DNA from: Thermoplasmata archaeon
Lineage (GTDB): Archaea; Thermoplasmatota; Thermoplasmata; RBG-16-68-12
Reading direction: 5' to 3'
NCBI GenBank assembly: GCA_021788795.1
Contig: JAJYKG010000162.1
Location: 1 to 5,298, forward strand
DNA length: 5,298 nt
This document shows, one piece after another, positions 5,076 to 5,298 of this stretch (position 1 is its first letter; the number at the start of each line of letters is the position of its first letter). The notes under the pieces are model-generated. The model saw only the letters and a list, made by a program, of their open reading frames with translations, was not told the DNA's origin and made no database searches. The translations under genes were made by a program, and so were the position numbers.

Positions 5076-5298
5076 CTATCTGCGCCGCGAAGCGGGTCGG
5101 GAGCGACGCGCGCGTTCCTCGAGGAACCTGCCCCTGGGGAGGGCCGCAGGATAGAGAACTTCCTCCTCCATCTCCGCGTGGAGCCTCAGCTTCTCGGCGA
5201 ACGCGAGGCCTTCCACGGCGCGCGTGCGACGGGCCACGTCCGCCAGCTGTTCCAGAGCCCGGTCGATTCGTCGATGCTCCCGGAGCATCTTCGGGAGC
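5076..5298 (-). CDS. Hemerythrin/HHE-like protein, probably truncated by window edge
   Basis: The frame is open to the right edge; the stop TAG is at 5078-5076. The first visible Met (5288-5286) has no convincing ribosome-binding site in the 10 nt before it, so the true start may lie outside. Numbered from that Met, H5 (L-R-E-H-R-R-I) is followed 32 residues later by H37 with E41 (L-H-A-E-M-E-E-E-V-L-Y-P). These are the marks of one half of an HHE bundle, either helices 1-2 of a very short protein or, more likely, helices 3-4 of a full one. The inter-helix distance is about ten residues shorter than in the two other HHE proteins here. After the Y-P-A-A turn the chain ends in an arginine-rich tail of about 20 residues. 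It heads an operon with the 61-residue gene. Family assignment is fairly safe; completeness is not. Confidence 0.75.
   Translation of the reverse strand, partial: LPKMLREHRRIDRALEQLADVARRTRAVEGLAFAEKLRLHAEMEEEVLYPAALPRGRFLEERARRSRPASRRR

Noticed and set aside
1..5298. tRNA, rRNA, CRISPR array, insertion sequence or att site
   Set aside because: I saw no tRNA-like cloverleaf, no regularly spaced repeats and no transposase or terminal inverted repeats; nearly all of the window is accounted for by genes.

Overview
The window is GC-rich, tightly packed and made largely of iron and redox proteins. I read it as probably archaeal, perhaps a high-GC relative of the Thermoplasmata. The two-subunit 2-oxoacid:ferredoxin oxidoreductase, with fused gamma and alpha domains, has the architecture and motif wording of the Sulfolobus, Thermoplasma and haloarchaeal type. 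An AT-rich, TATA-like patch precedes its operon. Against this, one gene ends in a bacterial-looking hairpin plus U-run, so the domain assignment is an inference.

Layout from left to right: the 3' end of a Rieske [2Fe-2S] ferredoxin (+, 3-191); a convergent spacer with two strong hairpins (192-299); a hemerythrin-like HHE protein, called HHE1 here (-, 300-884), with its own regulatory region (885-1005). Next is an operon read on the minus strand from about 4079 to 1006. It encodes a 46-residue protein with eight cysteines, then korA (fused gamma-alpha), then korB, which overlaps korA by 11 nt. A 204-nt divergent spacer (4080-4283) separates this operon from a second hemerythrin-like gene, HHE2 (+, 4284-4856). 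HHE2 converges, with a 22-nt gap, on a minus-strand pair: an HHE-like protein cut by the right window edge (5076-5298), followed 11 nt later by a 61-residue orphan (4879-5064).

Working together: KorAB would oxidise 2-oxoacids such as 2-oxoglutarate with CoA and pass electrons to ferredoxin, an oxygen-sensitive reaction. Three di-iron-type HHE proteins and a Rieske ferredoxin around it suggest a locus that handles oxygen, NO or iron next to this enzyme. That functional link is inferred from proximity only.

The most interesting signals are regulatory. HHE1 and HHE2 share an upstream architecture, CGAAC-N2-GTTCG-N12-TACC, in their own reading directions. HHE1 also has an inverted repeat whose inner arm is its ribosome-binding site. 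The small eight-cysteine gene, missed by length cut-offs, is an internal duplication of a CxxCG-x(4-5)-CxC knuckle.
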